This document shows positions 51,716-60,622 of a DNA stretch of 64,000 bases, piece by piece. The notes under the pieces were generated by a model that was given only the letters and a program-made list of their open reading frames with translations, searched no databases and was not told the DNA's origin. How positions within the stretch are numbered: position 1 is the first letter of the stretch; each line of letters opens with the position of its first letter. This DNA is from Asanoa sp040676615 (GTDB lineage Bacteria > Actinomycetota > Actinomycetes > Mycobacteriales > Micromonosporaceae). Both the position numbers and the translations under genes were made by a program. Where the stretch lies: assembly GCF_040676615.1 (NCBI RefSeq), contig NZ_JBFAPI010000003.1, positions 310,001 through 374,000 on the forward strand, in the 5' to 3' direction.

Positions 51716-52603
51716 ATGGCAATCTGGCTGACCAAGGACTCGAAGGTCATCGTGCAGGGGATGACCGGCTCCGAGGGTTCCAAGCACACGCGCCGCATGC
51801 TGGCCGCGGGCACCCACGTCGTCGGCGGCGTCAACCCGCGTAAGGCGGGCACCACCGTCGACTTCGACGGCACCGCGCTGCCGGTGTTCGCGTCGGTCGC
51901 CGACGCGATGAAGGAGACCGGCGCCGACGTGTCGGTCATCTTCGTGCCGCCGGCACACACCAGGTCCGCGGTGGTCGAGGCGATCGACGCCGAGATCCCG
52001 CTGGCCGTGGTGATCACCGAGGGCGTGCCGGTGCACGACACCGCCGCGTTCTGGGCCTACAACGTCGAGAAGGGCCAGAAGACCCGGATCATCGGGCCCA
52101 ACTGCCCCGGCATCGCCTCGCCCGGTGCGTCCAACGCCGGCATCATCCCCGCCGACATCACGCCCGCCGGCCGGATCGGCCTGGTCAGCAAGAGCGGCAC
52201 GCTGACCTACCAACTGATGTACGAGCTGCGCGACATCGGCTTCTCGACCAGCGTGGGCATCGGCGGCGACCCGGTGATCGGCACGACGCACATCGACGCG
52301 CTGGCGGCGTTCCAGGACGACCCCGACACCGACGCGATCGTCATGATCGGTGAGATCGGTGGCGACGCGGAGGAGCGCGCGGCCGCGTTCATCAAGGAGA
52401 ACGTGACCAAGCCGGTGGTCGCCTACATCGCCGGCTTCACCGCGCCGCCCGGCAAGACCATGGGCCACGCGGGCGCGATCATCTCCGGCTCGTCCGGCAC
52501 CGCCGACGCCAAGAAGGCGGCGCTGGAGGCGGCCGGGGTGCGCGTCGGCAAGACGCCGAGCGAGACCGCGCGACTGATGCGCGAGGTCATCCAGAACGGC
52601 TAG
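51716..52603 (+). CDS. sucD: Succinyl-CoA synthetase alpha subunit
   Basis: 295 residues. CoA-binding Rossmann domain at the start (VIVQGMTGSEGSKHTRRML), VIGPNCPG-type loop, and the phosphorylated histidine His251 in KTMGHAGAIISG. Forms the alpha2beta2 or alphabeta enzyme with SucC encoded immediately upstream. The longer reading frame upstream is rejected; ATG 51716 is two bases from the sucC stop. A terminator with T-run follows. Confidence 0.96.
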   Translation: MAIWLTKDSKVIVQGMTGSEGSKHTRRMLAAGTHVVGGVNPRKAGTTVDFDGTALPVFASVADAMKETGADVSVIFVPPAHTRSAVVEAIDAEIPLAVVITEGVPVHDTAAFWAYNVEKGQKTRIIGPNCPGIASPGASNAGIIPADITPAGRIGLVSKSGTLTYQLMYELRDIGFSTSVGIGGDPVIGTTHIDALAAFQDDPDTDAIVMIGEIGGDAEERAAAFIKENVTKPVVAYIAGFTAPPGKTMGHAGAIISGSSGTADAKKAALEAAGVRVGKTPSETARLMREVIQNG

Positions 52604-52617
52604 ACCACGACAGGGGT

Positions 52618-52646
52618 ACGGGGGACGGCGCGCTGCCGTCCCCCGT
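52618..52646 (+). terminator. Terminator after sucCD
   Basis: Perfect 12-bp stem (52618-52629 with 52635-52646), five-base loop, then TTTC. Confidence 0.88.
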
Positions 52647-52656
52647 TTCGCTGTCT

Positions 52657-53496
52657 TCAGTGGTAGTAGACCCCGGGGTACTGCCGGGTGAAGTTGAGCA
52701 CGAGGCTGGCCACGATGTTGATCACGCTGAGCGCGATCGCCAGCCAGCCGAGCAGTTGTGACCGTCCGAAGCGGCGGGCGTCCCTGAGCGACAGGATGCC
52801 GAAGATGATGCCCAGCACGCCGCAGCAGATCAGGCCGATGACGATGCCGAGCGCGCCCCAGAACGTGGTGTGGTCCTGCGCGCCCCAGCCCGACCCGCGC
52901 CCGTAACGCGGCCCGCCGGGACCACCCGGCCCGCCGGGACCACCCGGTCCGCCGCCACCACCGCCCGGCGGTCCGTAGCCCGGCTGGCCCGGTGGGTAGC
53001 CGCCGGGCGGCCCGTAGGGCGGCTCCTGACCCGGCGGGTAGCCCGCGGGCGGCGGATATCCGGTGCCCGGAGGCGGCTCCTGACCTGGCGGGTAGCCCGC
53101 GGGCGGCGGATACCCGGTGCCCGGGGGCGGCTCCTGACCCGGCGGGTAGCCCGCGGGCGGCGGATACCCGGTGCCCGGCGGCGGCTCCTGGCCCGGCGGC
53201 GGATAGGACGGATAACCGGGTTCCTGGCCGGGGTGGTTCGCCGGCGCGGCCGGGTAGTCGGCCGGGGTGCCGGGCGCCGGCGGATAGGCGCCCGGCGGAT
53301 CTGGCTGCGCTCCGGGCGTCACCGGCCCGCCGGGCGGGTAGGACGGCCCGGTCGGCCCGTAGTCGGGGTCCGACGGCGGCTCGGCCGGCCCCGACCCCGA
53401 CTCGCCCGGGCCGCCAGGGCCGCCGGGTGGTGGCGAGCCGGCTGGTCGGTGCGGCTCGTCCGGCTCCTGCCCGCGGGGCGGATACTCGGCGGTCAT
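52657..53496 (-). CDS. Pro/Gly-rich DUF4190 membrane protein
   Basis: 279 residues. The first 190 residues are a disordered Pro/Gly/Tyr tail with three nearly identical 18-residue repeats (YPPGQEPPPGTGYPPPA type). The last 75 residues contain two membrane helices (FWGALGIVIGLICCGVLGIIFGIL and LLGWLAIALSVINIVASL), matching DUF4190. Function unknown; such proteins are common beside cell-envelope genes. It converges on sucD. The N-terminal tail could be cytoplasmic and interact with SH3/WW-like or other partners, which I cannot determine. Confidence 0.8.
   Translation of the reverse strand: MTAEYPPRGQEPDEPHRPAGSPPPGGPGGPGESGSGPAEPPSDPDYGPTGPSYPPGGPVTPGAQPDPPGAYPPAPGTPADYPAAPANHPGQEPGYPSYPPPGQEPPPGTGYPPPAGYPPGQEPPPGTGYPPPAGYPPGQEPPPGTGYPPPAGYPPGQEPPYGPPGGYPPGQPGYGPPGGGGGGPGGPGGPGGPGGPRYGRGSGWGAQDHTTFWGALGIVIGLICCGVLGIIFGILSLRDARRFGRSQLLGWLAIALSVINIVASLVLNFTRQYPGVYYH
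53023..53184 (-). repeat. Three 54-bp direct repeats inside DUF4190 gene
   Basis: Units 53023-53076, 53077-53130 and 53131-53184 differ at only a few bases and encode the 18-residue repeats. They are a likely place for copy-number variation between strains. Confidence 0.88.
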
Positions 53497-53649
53497 GCGA
53501 CGCCTCCCGGTCGTTCGGACCGATTACACGGTTCGCCGTATGCTATCTCCTGCTTTACGAGGGTTGTCCGCTTTCGCCGGTTGACGCGATGATCGATGTC
53601 CGTGGTGTCGCGCCGGGCCGGTGGGGCCGGCGTGAAAAAGTAGGCGGCG

Positions 53650-55083
53650 ATGCGCAGTCCGACCCCTGACGGCCAACCACCGGCCGCCGACGACCAGCGG
53701 GACCCGCCGGCGGGCCCCATCCCCGGCATGGGCACGGACCAGTCGGCGATCGGTTTGGACCTGCCCCGCCACGACGATCCGCCGTTGCGCCGCCCGCCCG
53801 AGGTCGACTCCGATCCCGAACCGGGACTCGAGCCCGACAACCGGCTCACCGAGCGGATCGACGTCGGCAACCGCGAGACCGTCCGGCTGCCCCGCCAGCG
53901 GTCGGCGCCGCGCGACGCCGGCCGGGCGCCACTGTTGATCGCGGGGTCGGTCGCCGCCCTGTTCGCCGCGGCCGTCTCGTTCCTCCCGGTCGCTGTCGCG
54001 CTCACCCTGGCCCAGCTCACCGAGGGGGTCAGCGAACTCGGCGGGGCCACCCAGGCCGGGCTGGCCGGCTGGCTGCTGGCGCACGGCGTACCCGTGGGCA
54101 CGTCGCTCGGTCCGCTCGGTCTGCCACCCCTCGCGATCGCCGTCTTCGCCGCGTGGCGGGTGGCCCGTGCCGGGGTGCACACCAGCCGCGCCTACGGCAT
54201 CGCCCAGCGCGGCTCACCGCTGCAGGCCGCGACCGTGGCCATCACCGTGGGGCTCGGCTACGGCGTGGTCGGCACCGCCGCCGCGCTGCTGGCCGACCAG
54301 CCCGGCATCCAGGTCTCCGCGCTGCGGGCGTTCCTGCACCTCACCGTCTTCGGCACGCTCGCGGCGCTGGTCGGCGCCCTGCGGGTGACCGGGGCCCTGC
54401 GGGTCACCGCGGTGCGGATGCCGCCGGTGCTCCGCGACGGGATCCGCACCGGCGTGGTCGGCGCGGTCCTGGTTCTCGGCACCGGCGCCGCGATGGCCGG
54501 GCTGTCCATCGCGCTCAGCGGCGGCGACGCGGCCGACGTGCTCGGCGCCTACCGCACCGGGGTCGCCGGCCAGGTCGGCATCACCCTGATCTGCCTGGCC
54601 TACGCGCCCAACGCCGCCGTCTGGGCGACCGCCTACCTGCTCGGCCCCGGCTTCGCCGTGGGCGTCGACACCACCGTGCGGACGACCGAGGTCGACGTCG
54701 GCTCGCTGCTGCCGCTGCCGCTGGCCGCCGGCATCCCCAAGGGCCCGGTCGGCGGCCTGGGCGCGCTGCTGCTCGCCTTGCCCCTGGTGGCCGGCATGAT
54801 CGCGGGCTGGCTGCTGGCCCGCCGGGTGCTCCGGTTGCGGGCCGGCGACCGCTACGGCCGGCACCGTTCGTGGGGTGCGCTGGTCGGCGCGGCCGCGGTC
54901 GGCGGGCCGGTCGCGGGCCTGCTGCTCGGCCTGGCCGCGCAGGTCTCCCGCGGCTCGGTCGGCGGGCCGCTGCTGGCCGACATGGGCCCGGTGGCCTGGC
55001 AGGTCGCCCTGGCCGGAACGGTGGTCGTCACGATCGGCGCCACCGTGGGTGCCGCCGCCACCCGGGCCCTCGCCGGCCCGTAG
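53650..55083 (+). CDS. perM: PerM-like cell division membrane protein (DUF6350)
   Basis: 477 residues. A hydrophilic N-terminus of about 90 residues precedes some nine membrane helices (LLIAGSVAALFAAAVSFLPVAV first; TVVVTIGATVGAAATRALAGP last). Sequence is not strongly conserved, but the position between sucCD and purN-purH matches perM (Rv0955), an integral membrane protein reported to support cell division by stabilising FtsB under stress. That assignment rests on synteny and topology. ATG 53650 has only a weak ribosome binding site. Confidence 0.75.
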   Translation: MRSPTPDGQPPAADDQRDPPAGPIPGMGTDQSAIGLDLPRHDDPPLRRPPEVDSDPEPGLEPDNRLTERIDVGNRETVRLPRQRSAPRDAGRAPLLIAGSVAALFAAAVSFLPVAVALTLAQLTEGVSELGGATQAGLAGWLLAHGVPVGTSLGPLGLPPLAIAVFAAWRVARAGVHTSRAYGIAQRGSPLQAATVAITVGLGYGVVGTAAALLADQPGIQVSALRAFLHLTVFGTLAALVGALRVTGALRVTAVRMPPVLRDGIRTGVVGAVLVLGTGAAMAGLSIALSGGDAADVLGAYRTGVAGQVGITLICLAYAPNAAVWATAYLLGPGFAVGVDTTVRTTEVDVGSLLPLPLAAGIPKGPVGGLGALLLALPLVAGMIAGWLLARRVLRLRAGDRYGRHRSWGALVGAAAVGGPVAGLLLGLAAQVSRGSVGGPLLADMGPVAWQVALAGTVVVTIGATVGAAATRALAGP

Positions 55084-55114
55084 GCCAACGCGCGAGGACC
55101 CGGGGAACGCTGGG

Positions 55115-55435
55115 TCAGTTGCCGGGAAGATTGACGCTGAGGATCACCGTCAGGATGATCAGCAGGATGCCCAGCCCGGCACCGACGATGCCGCAGATGA
55201 ACCCGGTCTGGGCCTGGCTGCCGTTGTTGGCGAGGCCCTGTGCCACCTTCTGCTTGCCCAGATAGCCGAGCACGATGGCGGCGATGCCGAAGATCAGGCC
55301 GATGCCACGGCAGCAGGCGAGCGGGATCGAGATGATGCCGAGGATCATCGACACGAGGCCCAGCGTGTTCTGCGGCTGCGCGGGCGGGCCATATCCGGGC
55401 GGCCCGTAGCCCTCCGGCGGGTAAGGGTTGCTCAC
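55115..55435 (-). CDS. Small DUF4190 membrane protein
   Basis: 106 residues: a short Pro/Gly/Tyr tail (NPYPPEGYGPPGYGPP) and two membrane helices (LVSMILGIISIPLACCRGIGLIFG and FICGIVGAGLGILLIILTVI). Same family as the protein encoded at 52657-53496, so two DUF4190 genes flank perM. GTG 55435 has AAGGA five bases upstream. Confidence 0.82.
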   Translation of the reverse strand: MSNPYPPEGYGPPGYGPPAQPQNTLGLVSMILGIISIPLACCRGIGLIFGIAAIVLGYLGKQKVAQGLANNGSQAQTGFICGIVGAGLGILLIILTVILSVNLPGN

Positions 55436-55540
55436 AAGAGTCCTTCCAGGGTAGTTGGCCTGGAGATGTTCCTGGAAGATCATCACTGCGTCAAGGCCGG
55501 TCGCAGGTGGTGGACCGGCGGCCCGGTAGTGTCTACCTAC

Positions 55541-56152
55541 GTGCCCGCGCCCGCTCGCATCGTGGTCCTGATCTCCGGCTCCGGCAGTAACCTGGCCGCC
55601 CTGCTCGACGCCTGTGCCCAACCCGGCTACGGCGCGACGGTGGTGGCCGTCGGCGCCGACCGGGACAACATCGCCGGGCTCGACCGCGCCTCCGCCGCCG
55701 GGCTGCCGACGTTCGTCGAACGGGTGAAAGACCACCCCACCCGGGAGGCCTGGGACGTCGCGCTGACCCACCGGGTCGCCGAACACAAGCCCGACCTGGT
55801 CATCTCCGCCGGCTTCCTCAAGCTGGTCGGCACCCAGTTCCTCACCGCGTTCGGCGACCGCTACCTCAACACGCACAACGCGCTGCTGCCCGCGTTCCCT
55901 GGCATCCACGGGCCGCGCGACGCGCTCGACTACGGGGTCAAGCTGGCCGGCGCGACGCTGTTCTTCGTCGACGCGGGTGTCGACACCGGACCGATCGTGG
56001 CGCAGGTCGCCGTGCCGGTCCTCGACGACGACACCGAAGACACGCTCACCGAGCGGATCAAGGTGGCCGAGCGCCGGCAACTCGTCGACACCGTCGGCCG
56101 CCTGGTCCGCGAGGGCTGGACCATCACCGGAAGGAAGGTCACCATCCCATGA
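55541..56152 (+). CDS. purN: Phosphoribosylglycinamide formyltransferase
   Basis: Transfers formyl from 10-formyl-tetrahydrofolate to GAR in purine synthesis. 203 residues: VVLISGSGSNLAAL near the start, NTHNALLPAFPGIHG with the catalytic Asn and His, and the Asp in VDTGPIVAQ. GTG 55541 lies eight bases after a -10-like TAGTGT (55527-55532), so the mRNA is probably leaderless; a GTG at 55529 is in frame. The stop overlaps the purH start in ATGA. Confidence 0.94.
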   Translation: MPAPARIVVLISGSGSNLAALLDACAQPGYGATVVAVGADRDNIAGLDRASAAGLPTFVERVKDHPTREAWDVALTHRVAEHKPDLVISAGFLKLVGTQFLTAFGDRYLNTHNALLPAFPGIHGPRDALDYGVKLAGATLFFVDAGVDTGPIVAQVAVPVLDDDTEDTLTERIKVAERRQLVDTVGRLVREGWTITGRKVTIP

Positions 56153-57705
56153 ACGACGACGCGCGGCGGCCGCTGCGGCGGGCCCTGGTCAGTGTGTATG
56201 ACAAGACCGGGTTGGCCGAACTGGCGACCGCCCTGCACGCCGGCGGCGTGGAGATCGTGTCGACCGGTTCGACCGCGGCGGCCATCGCGGCCGCCGGTGT
56301 GCCGGTCACCCGGGTCGAGGACCTGACCGGCTTCCCCGAGGTGCTCGACGGCCGGGTCAAGACGCTGCACCCCCGGGTGCACGCCGGCCTGCTCGCCGAC
56401 ACCCGGCTCGACTCGCACGTCGCGGCACTGTCCGATCTGGACATCGCGCCCTTCGAGCTGCTGGTCTCGAACCTCTACCCGTTCCAGGAGACGGTCGCGT
56501 CGGGCGCGACGGTCGACGAGTGCATCGAGCAGATCGACATCGGCGGGCCGGCGATGGTACGCGCGGCCGCGAAGAACCACGCCTCGGTGGCCGTGGTGAC
56601 CTCGCCCGCGGCGTACCCCATGCTGCTCGACGCCTTGAACGACGGTGGTTTCACGCTCGCACAGCGGCGCGCGCTGGCGGCGCGCGCGTTCGCCGACATC
56701 GCCGACTATGACGTGGCGGTGGCGGAGTTCTTCGCGACGACCGTGGCGCCGGCCGACTGGCCGACCTTCGCCGGGCTGACCCTGCACGCCCTGACCCCGC
56801 TGCGCTACGGCGAGAACCCGCACCAGCAGGCCGCGCTCTACGCCAACCCCGCGGCGCCGGACGGCCTGGCCCAGGCGGAGCAGTTGCACGGCAAGGAGAT
56901 GTCCTACAACAACTACGTCGACGCCGACGCGGCCTGGCGCTCGGCGCACGACTTCGACGCGCCCGCGGTCGCGATCATCAAGCACGCCAACCCGTGCGGC
57001 ATCGCGGTCGGCGACGACGTGGCCGAGGCGCACCGCAAGGCCCACGCCTGCGACCCGGTGTCGGCCTACGGCGGCGTGATCGCGGTCAACCGCGAGGTGA
57101 CCGTGGAGATGGCGACGCAGGTGGCCGACATCTTCACCGAGGTGCTGGTCGCGCCGTCCTTCGCCGACGGTGCGCTCGACATCCTGAGCCGGAAGAAGAG
57201 CATCCGCCTGTTGAAGGCGCCGGCGTTCGCGCCGCTGCCAGCCGAGTGGCGGCCGATCACCGGCGGTGTGCTGGTGCAGATGCGCGACGCGATCGACGCG
57301 CCCGGCGACGACCCGGCCGCCTGGCGGCTGGTCGCGGGCGCCCCGGCCCCCGACGACGTGCTCGCCGACCTGGCGTTCGCGTGGCGGGCGGTGCGGTCGG
57401 TGAAGTCCAACGCGATCCTGCTCGCGCACGACGGCGCCTCGGTCGGTGTCGGCATGGGCCAGGTCAACCGGGTCGACTCGGCCCGGCTCGCGGTGTCGCG
57501 GGCCGGCGCCGACCGTGCGGCGGGCTCGGTGGCCGCGTCGGACGCGTTCTTCCCGTTCCCGGACGGCTTCCAGATCCTGGCCGACGCCGGTGTGCGGGCG
57601 GTCGTGCAGCCCGGTGGTTCGGTCCGCGACGACGAGGTGATCGCGGCGGCGTCAGCGGCCGGCGTGACCATGTATCTGACCGGGGCGCGGCACTTCTTCC
57701 ACTGA
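56149..57705 (+). CDS. purH: Bifunctional AICAR transformylase/IMP cyclohydrolase
   Basis: Last two steps to IMP, upstream of the guaB/guaA branch encoded at the other end of the window. 518 residues: N-terminal MGS-like cyclohydrolase domain (about 1-190; VSVYDKTGLAELA, VSTGSTAAAI, GRVKTLHPRVHAGLL) and C-terminal transformylase (LRYGENPHQQAALY, SYNNYVDADAAW, IKHANPCGIA with catalytic Lys-His, and the end SVRDDEVIAAA). Overlaps purN by four bases, giving a purNH operon. Confidence 0.96.
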   Translation: MNDDARRPLRRALVSVYDKTGLAELATALHAGGVEIVSTGSTAAAIAAAGVPVTRVEDLTGFPEVLDGRVKTLHPRVHAGLLADTRLDSHVAALSDLDIAPFELLVSNLYPFQETVASGATVDECIEQIDIGGPAMVRAAAKNHASVAVVTSPAAYPMLLDALNDGGFTLAQRRALAARAFADIADYDVAVAEFFATTVAPADWPTFAGLTLHALTPLRYGENPHQQAALYANPAAPDGLAQAEQLHGKEMSYNNYVDADAAWRSAHDFDAPAVAIIKHANPCGIAVGDDVAEAHRKAHACDPVSAYGGVIAVNREVTVEMATQVADIFTEVLVAPSFADGALDILSRKKSIRLLKAPAFAPLPAEWRPITGGVLVQMRDAIDAPGDDPAAWRLVAGAPAPDDVLADLAFAWRAVRSVKSNAILLAHDGASVGVGMGQVNRVDSARLAVSRAGADRAAGSVAASDAFFPFPDGFQILADAGVRAVVQPGGSVRDDEVIAAASAAGVTMYLTGARHFFH

Positions 57706-57710
57706 TCGAC

Positions 57711-58136
57711 TTAGGCCACGGTGACGCGAACCTCGCCCTTCTCGCCACTGTCGCGTTGCGCGGCGAACGTCCAGCAGCCGGGTGCGGGCAACCGGAACCC
57801 GGTCCCGTACTCGCTGCCGGGCCGTTCCCAGGTGCTGTCGCCGTGGCCCGTCGGGCCCCAGACGGGCGTTGCTTCCGCCCCGTCCGGGCCGACCGCCTTG
57901 ATGGTGAAGTCGCCGGTTCCGCCGATCTTCCAGACGATCTTCACCTCTTCGCCGGCCACCATCGGGGCAGACCGGCCCTGGATGGGAAAGAACAGCGCCC
58001 AGAGCGTGCCGGTGCCCCGCATCTCGCCGTTGGCCGGTAGCCCGCAGGCGGGGGCCTCCTCGTCGGCCGAACAGCCGGCCAGCAGCGCCGTCGAGGTGGC
58101 CAGCAGCGCGCCCGCGATTCTCACACCGATCACCAT
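57711..58136 (-). CDS. Small lipoprotein of unknown function
   Basis: About 141 residues with a lipoprotein signal: ALLATSTALLAGC, with the lipidated Cys about residue 22. The mature part has two other cysteines (PACGLP and PGCWTF) likely bridged, and a beta-rich fold (EVKIVWKIGGTGDFTIKAV ... KGEVRVTVA). No known family. ATG 58136 or ATG 58181 could be the start; neither has a ribosome binding site. It is divergent from the sigma factor gene. Confidence 0.7.
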   Translation of the reverse strand: MVIGVRIAGALLATSTALLAGCSADEEAPACGLPANGEMRGTGTLWALFFPIQGRSAPMVAGEEVKIVWKIGGTGDFTIKAVGPDGAEATPVWGPTGHGDSTWERPGSEYGTGFRLPAPGCWTFAAQRDSGEKGEVRVTVA

Positions 58137-58216
58137 GCCCGGACCGAGCCGCGACGGCCGGGCCAGGTTCCCGGTTTCCATGTCAACGCGGCGAACGCGG
58201 CCGGCGTCTGTAGGGC

Positions 58217-58726
58217 GTGACGTTCGAGGAGTACGTGCTCACCAGGGGTCCCGCCCTCGTCCGGCTCGCGCGGTTGCTGGCCGGCGACGACCACCGGGCC
58301 GACGACCTGGTGCAGGAGGTGCTCGCCCGGGCATACCCGCGCTGGGCCCGCATCGCGCGAGCCGACGATCCCGACCGCTACGTGCGCCGGATGCTGGTCA
58401 ACGCGCGTAACTCCGGGTGGCGGCGGGCGATGCGCCGGCGCGAGGTCTCGCTGACCGGGTTCGACACGCTGCCCGCCTCCGCGTCCGGTGTGGACAGTGC
58501 CGACCGCGACGCGTTGTGGCGGCTGGTGGCCGGGTTGCCGGCGCGCCAGCGGGCGGCCCTCGTGTTGCGCTACTACGAGGATCTCGACGACGCGGCGATA
58601 GCGGAGATCCTCGGCTGTTCGGCCGTCACCGTCCGGACGCACGTGATGCGTGCGATCGCGACGCTCCGCGCGCAGGTCGGCCCGGCCGGATTCCCCTCCG
58701 CTCTCCCGATGAGGAGCAAGCCATGA
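58217..58726 (+). CDS. SigE-family ECF RNA polymerase sigma factor
   Basis: 169-residue extracytoplasmic-function sigma factor. Region 2 (about 8-75: LVRLARLLAGDDHRADDLVQEVL and PDRYVRRMLVNARNSGWRR) and region 4 (about 105-155: LPARQRAALVLRYYEDLDDAAIAEILGCSAVTVRTHVMRA). It is the short type with no extra domains. GTG start, probably leaderless. The stop overlaps the next gene in ATGA. That gene encodes a single-pass protein that is a candidate anti-sigma factor or co-regulated lipoprotein-like partner. Confidence 0.9.
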   Translation: MTFEEYVLTRGPALVRLARLLAGDDHRADDLVQEVLARAYPRWARIARADDPDRYVRRMLVNARNSGWRRAMRRREVSLTGFDTLPASASGVDSADRDALWRLVAGLPARQRAALVLRYYEDLDDAAIAEILGCSAVTVRTHVMRAIATLRAQVGPAGFPSALPMRSKP

Positions 58727-59973
58727 TGATCGAGGACAAGCTGGCCGGGCTGATGCGCGAGCGGGCCGACCGCCCCGTCGACGCCGACGCGCTGCTCGCC
58801 GCCGCGCTCGCCGCGGGCCGGGCCCGCAAGCGCCGCCGGCACGCCGCCTACGCGGTGGTCAGCGCGGGTGTCGCCGGCGCCGTCGCGGCAACGTTGCTGC
58901 TCGACGGCGGCGGCGCAGGAGGCCCGGCCGTGGTGACGAGCACCGGCAAGGGCAGTGCCGACGGGCTGGCCAGTTGGGACAGCGTGCCGGCGCTCCCGGC
59001 GGTGGCCGGCGAGCCCGGTGCGGCCAAACGCCCTGAACTGGTCGGCGCCGATCCCACGGTGTTGCGGTTCGCGGTGCCCTGGGCGCCGTTGCCGGTGCAG
59101 GCGGTGAGCTGGACGAGCCGCGACGGGGTCGAGCAGGTCGACGTGCAGATGGTGTCCGGCGACGAGATCGTCACCGGGCGGGTGTCGATGTGGCGCGGCC
59201 CGGCCCGGGGCTCGGCCGACAACGCGTCGGTGCCCAACGCGACGTCGGAGGTCGAGATCGACGGGCATCCCGCCGTGGTCGAGCAGGAGCAGTTCGACTG
59301 GGGCCCGAACCAGTGGCTTACCTGGCATCCGGCAACAGGCCTGACCATGCGGGTCGAGCTCGTCGCGTCCGGCTCGAAGGGCGGGAGCGGCGTGCGGTCA
59401 GGGCCGGAGGTGGTCGGCATCGACGACCTGAAGGCGTTCGCCGACGCGGTCCGACTCGACACGACGACGGCCTGTCGGGTGCCGTTCCGGATCTCGGTCG
59501 CGCCGGCGGACGCCCGGCTGCTCACCTGTTCCGGCAGCGTCTCGGCGCTCGAATCGGCAGCCGGTTCCTGGGACGGCTGGGTGGTGTTGTCGGCCGGGAG
59601 CCGGATGGTCGAGGTCGACTATCGCGCCCTGCCGGGCAATGACCCTGGGGCCGACCCGTCCGCGACGTCGATCGCGCCGGAGACCACCACCCCGACGCCG
59701 CCGGGTAACGAGGGGTCGCCGGGGTCGCAGTCGCCGACGCCGGCGGGTGGCAGCCCGGTTGGCGGCACCCCGGCGGGCGTCAGCGCGACGGAGGAGAGCG
59801 GCCGGGTGTCGTCGACCGGCCAGACCCCGCTGCGGACCCTAAGTCCGGAGGTGGGCGCGTGGGTGGTCCACGGGCCCGGCGGCGAGGCCGAGGCCGGCGC
59901 GATCCTGGCCGGGCTGGTGCCGGCCGGCGACGCCGACGACCCGGCGACCTGGCCCCGGCGGCCGCTCGGCTGA
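58723..59973 (+). CDS. Single-pass membrane protein, candidate anti-sigma partner
   Basis: 416 residues. An N-terminal cytoplasmic segment of about 40 residues (MMIEDKLAGLMRERADRPVDADALLAAALAAGRARKRRRH) precedes one membrane helix (AAYAVVSAGVAGAVAATLLL), and a long extracellular part ends in a Ser/Thr/Pro/Gly-rich tail. No zinc HxxxCxxC anti-sigma motif is present, so an anti-sigma role is inferred only from the ATGA coupling to the sigma factor and topology. GAGGAG six bases upstream of ATG 58723. Mature Cys residues (TACRV, LLTCSG) may form a disulfide. Confidence 0.68.
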   Translation: MMIEDKLAGLMRERADRPVDADALLAAALAAGRARKRRRHAAYAVVSAGVAGAVAATLLLDGGGAGGPAVVTSTGKGSADGLASWDSVPALPAVAGEPGAAKRPELVGADPTVLRFAVPWAPLPVQAVSWTSRDGVEQVDVQMVSGDEIVTGRVSMWRGPARGSADNASVPNATSEVEIDGHPAVVEQEQFDWGPNQWLTWHPATGLTMRVELVASGSKGGSGVRSGPEVVGIDDLKAFADAVRLDTTTACRVPFRISVAPADARLLTCSGSVSALESAAGSWDGWVVLSAGSRMVEVDYRALPGNDPGADPSATSIAPETTTPTPPGNEGSPGSQSPTPAGGSPVGGTPAGVSATEESGRVSSTGQTPLRTLSPEVGAWVVHGPGGEAEAGAILAGLVPAGDADDPATWPRRPLG

Positions 59974-60012
59974 GCTTCGCGCCATGTGGTGTGCGGGCCT
60001 AGCGTGGCGGTC

Positions 60013-60534
60013 ATGGCTGAACTGATCGCGCCGACCACCCGCCTGCACGCCGCCTTCGTCGAGTGCTGCGACGACTGGGGTCCGGGCCTCCACGAAGACG
60101 GCTTCGGCCTGGGCGCCGACGACGACGTGCGCTCGCCCGACGGCTTCGCCACCTGGGTGGCCGAGCGGCTCCGGCTGACGCACGGGGCCGGTGAGCCGTG
60201 CCCGGCCGAACGGCATGCGTCGCCACGGTGGATCGTCGAGGACGGCCGCGTGCTCGGCGGGATCGCACTGCGGCACAAGTACGACGACGATCTGGGGCAG
60301 ATCGGTTATGGCGTACGCCCGTCGGCGCGCCGTCGTGGTCTGGCGTCCTGGGCGCTGGGTGCGATGCTGGTCGAGGCCCGCGCCGTCCTGGGTCTGGACC
60401 GCATCCTCGTTCCCTGCCTCGCCGACAACGTCGCGTCGGCCCGCACGATCGAGCGCAACGGCGGCGTGCTCGAAGGCATCCGGGAGACCGTCCACGGCCC
60501 GGTCCGGCGCTACTGGATCATGCTCGACCGGTGA
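60013..60534 (+). CDS. GNAT-family N-acetyltransferase
   Basis: 173 residues. Acetyl-CoA site in IGYGVRPSARRRGLASWALGAML (RRxxGxA) and PCLADNVASARTIERNGGVLE, a motif typical of acetyltransferases that modify ribosomal proteins or aminoacyl compounds. Start at ATG 60013; TAGCGT (60000-60005) lies eight bases upstream as a -10 box, suggesting a leaderless mRNA. Substrate unknown. Confidence 0.87.
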   Translation: MAELIAPTTRLHAAFVECCDDWGPGLHEDGFGLGADDDVRSPDGFATWVAERLRLTHGAGEPCPAERHASPRWIVEDGRVLGGIALRHKYDDDLGQIGYGVRPSARRRGLASWALGAMLVEARAVLGLDRILVPCLADNVASARTIERNGGVLEGIRETVHGPVRRYWIMLDR

Positions 60535-60622
60535 CGTCGATCCACAACGGGGTATGGCTGGTTGAGGCGCATCCGCCCATGGCCACACCAGCCACAGCGA
60601 GCACAGACGAGGTGATCCGACG

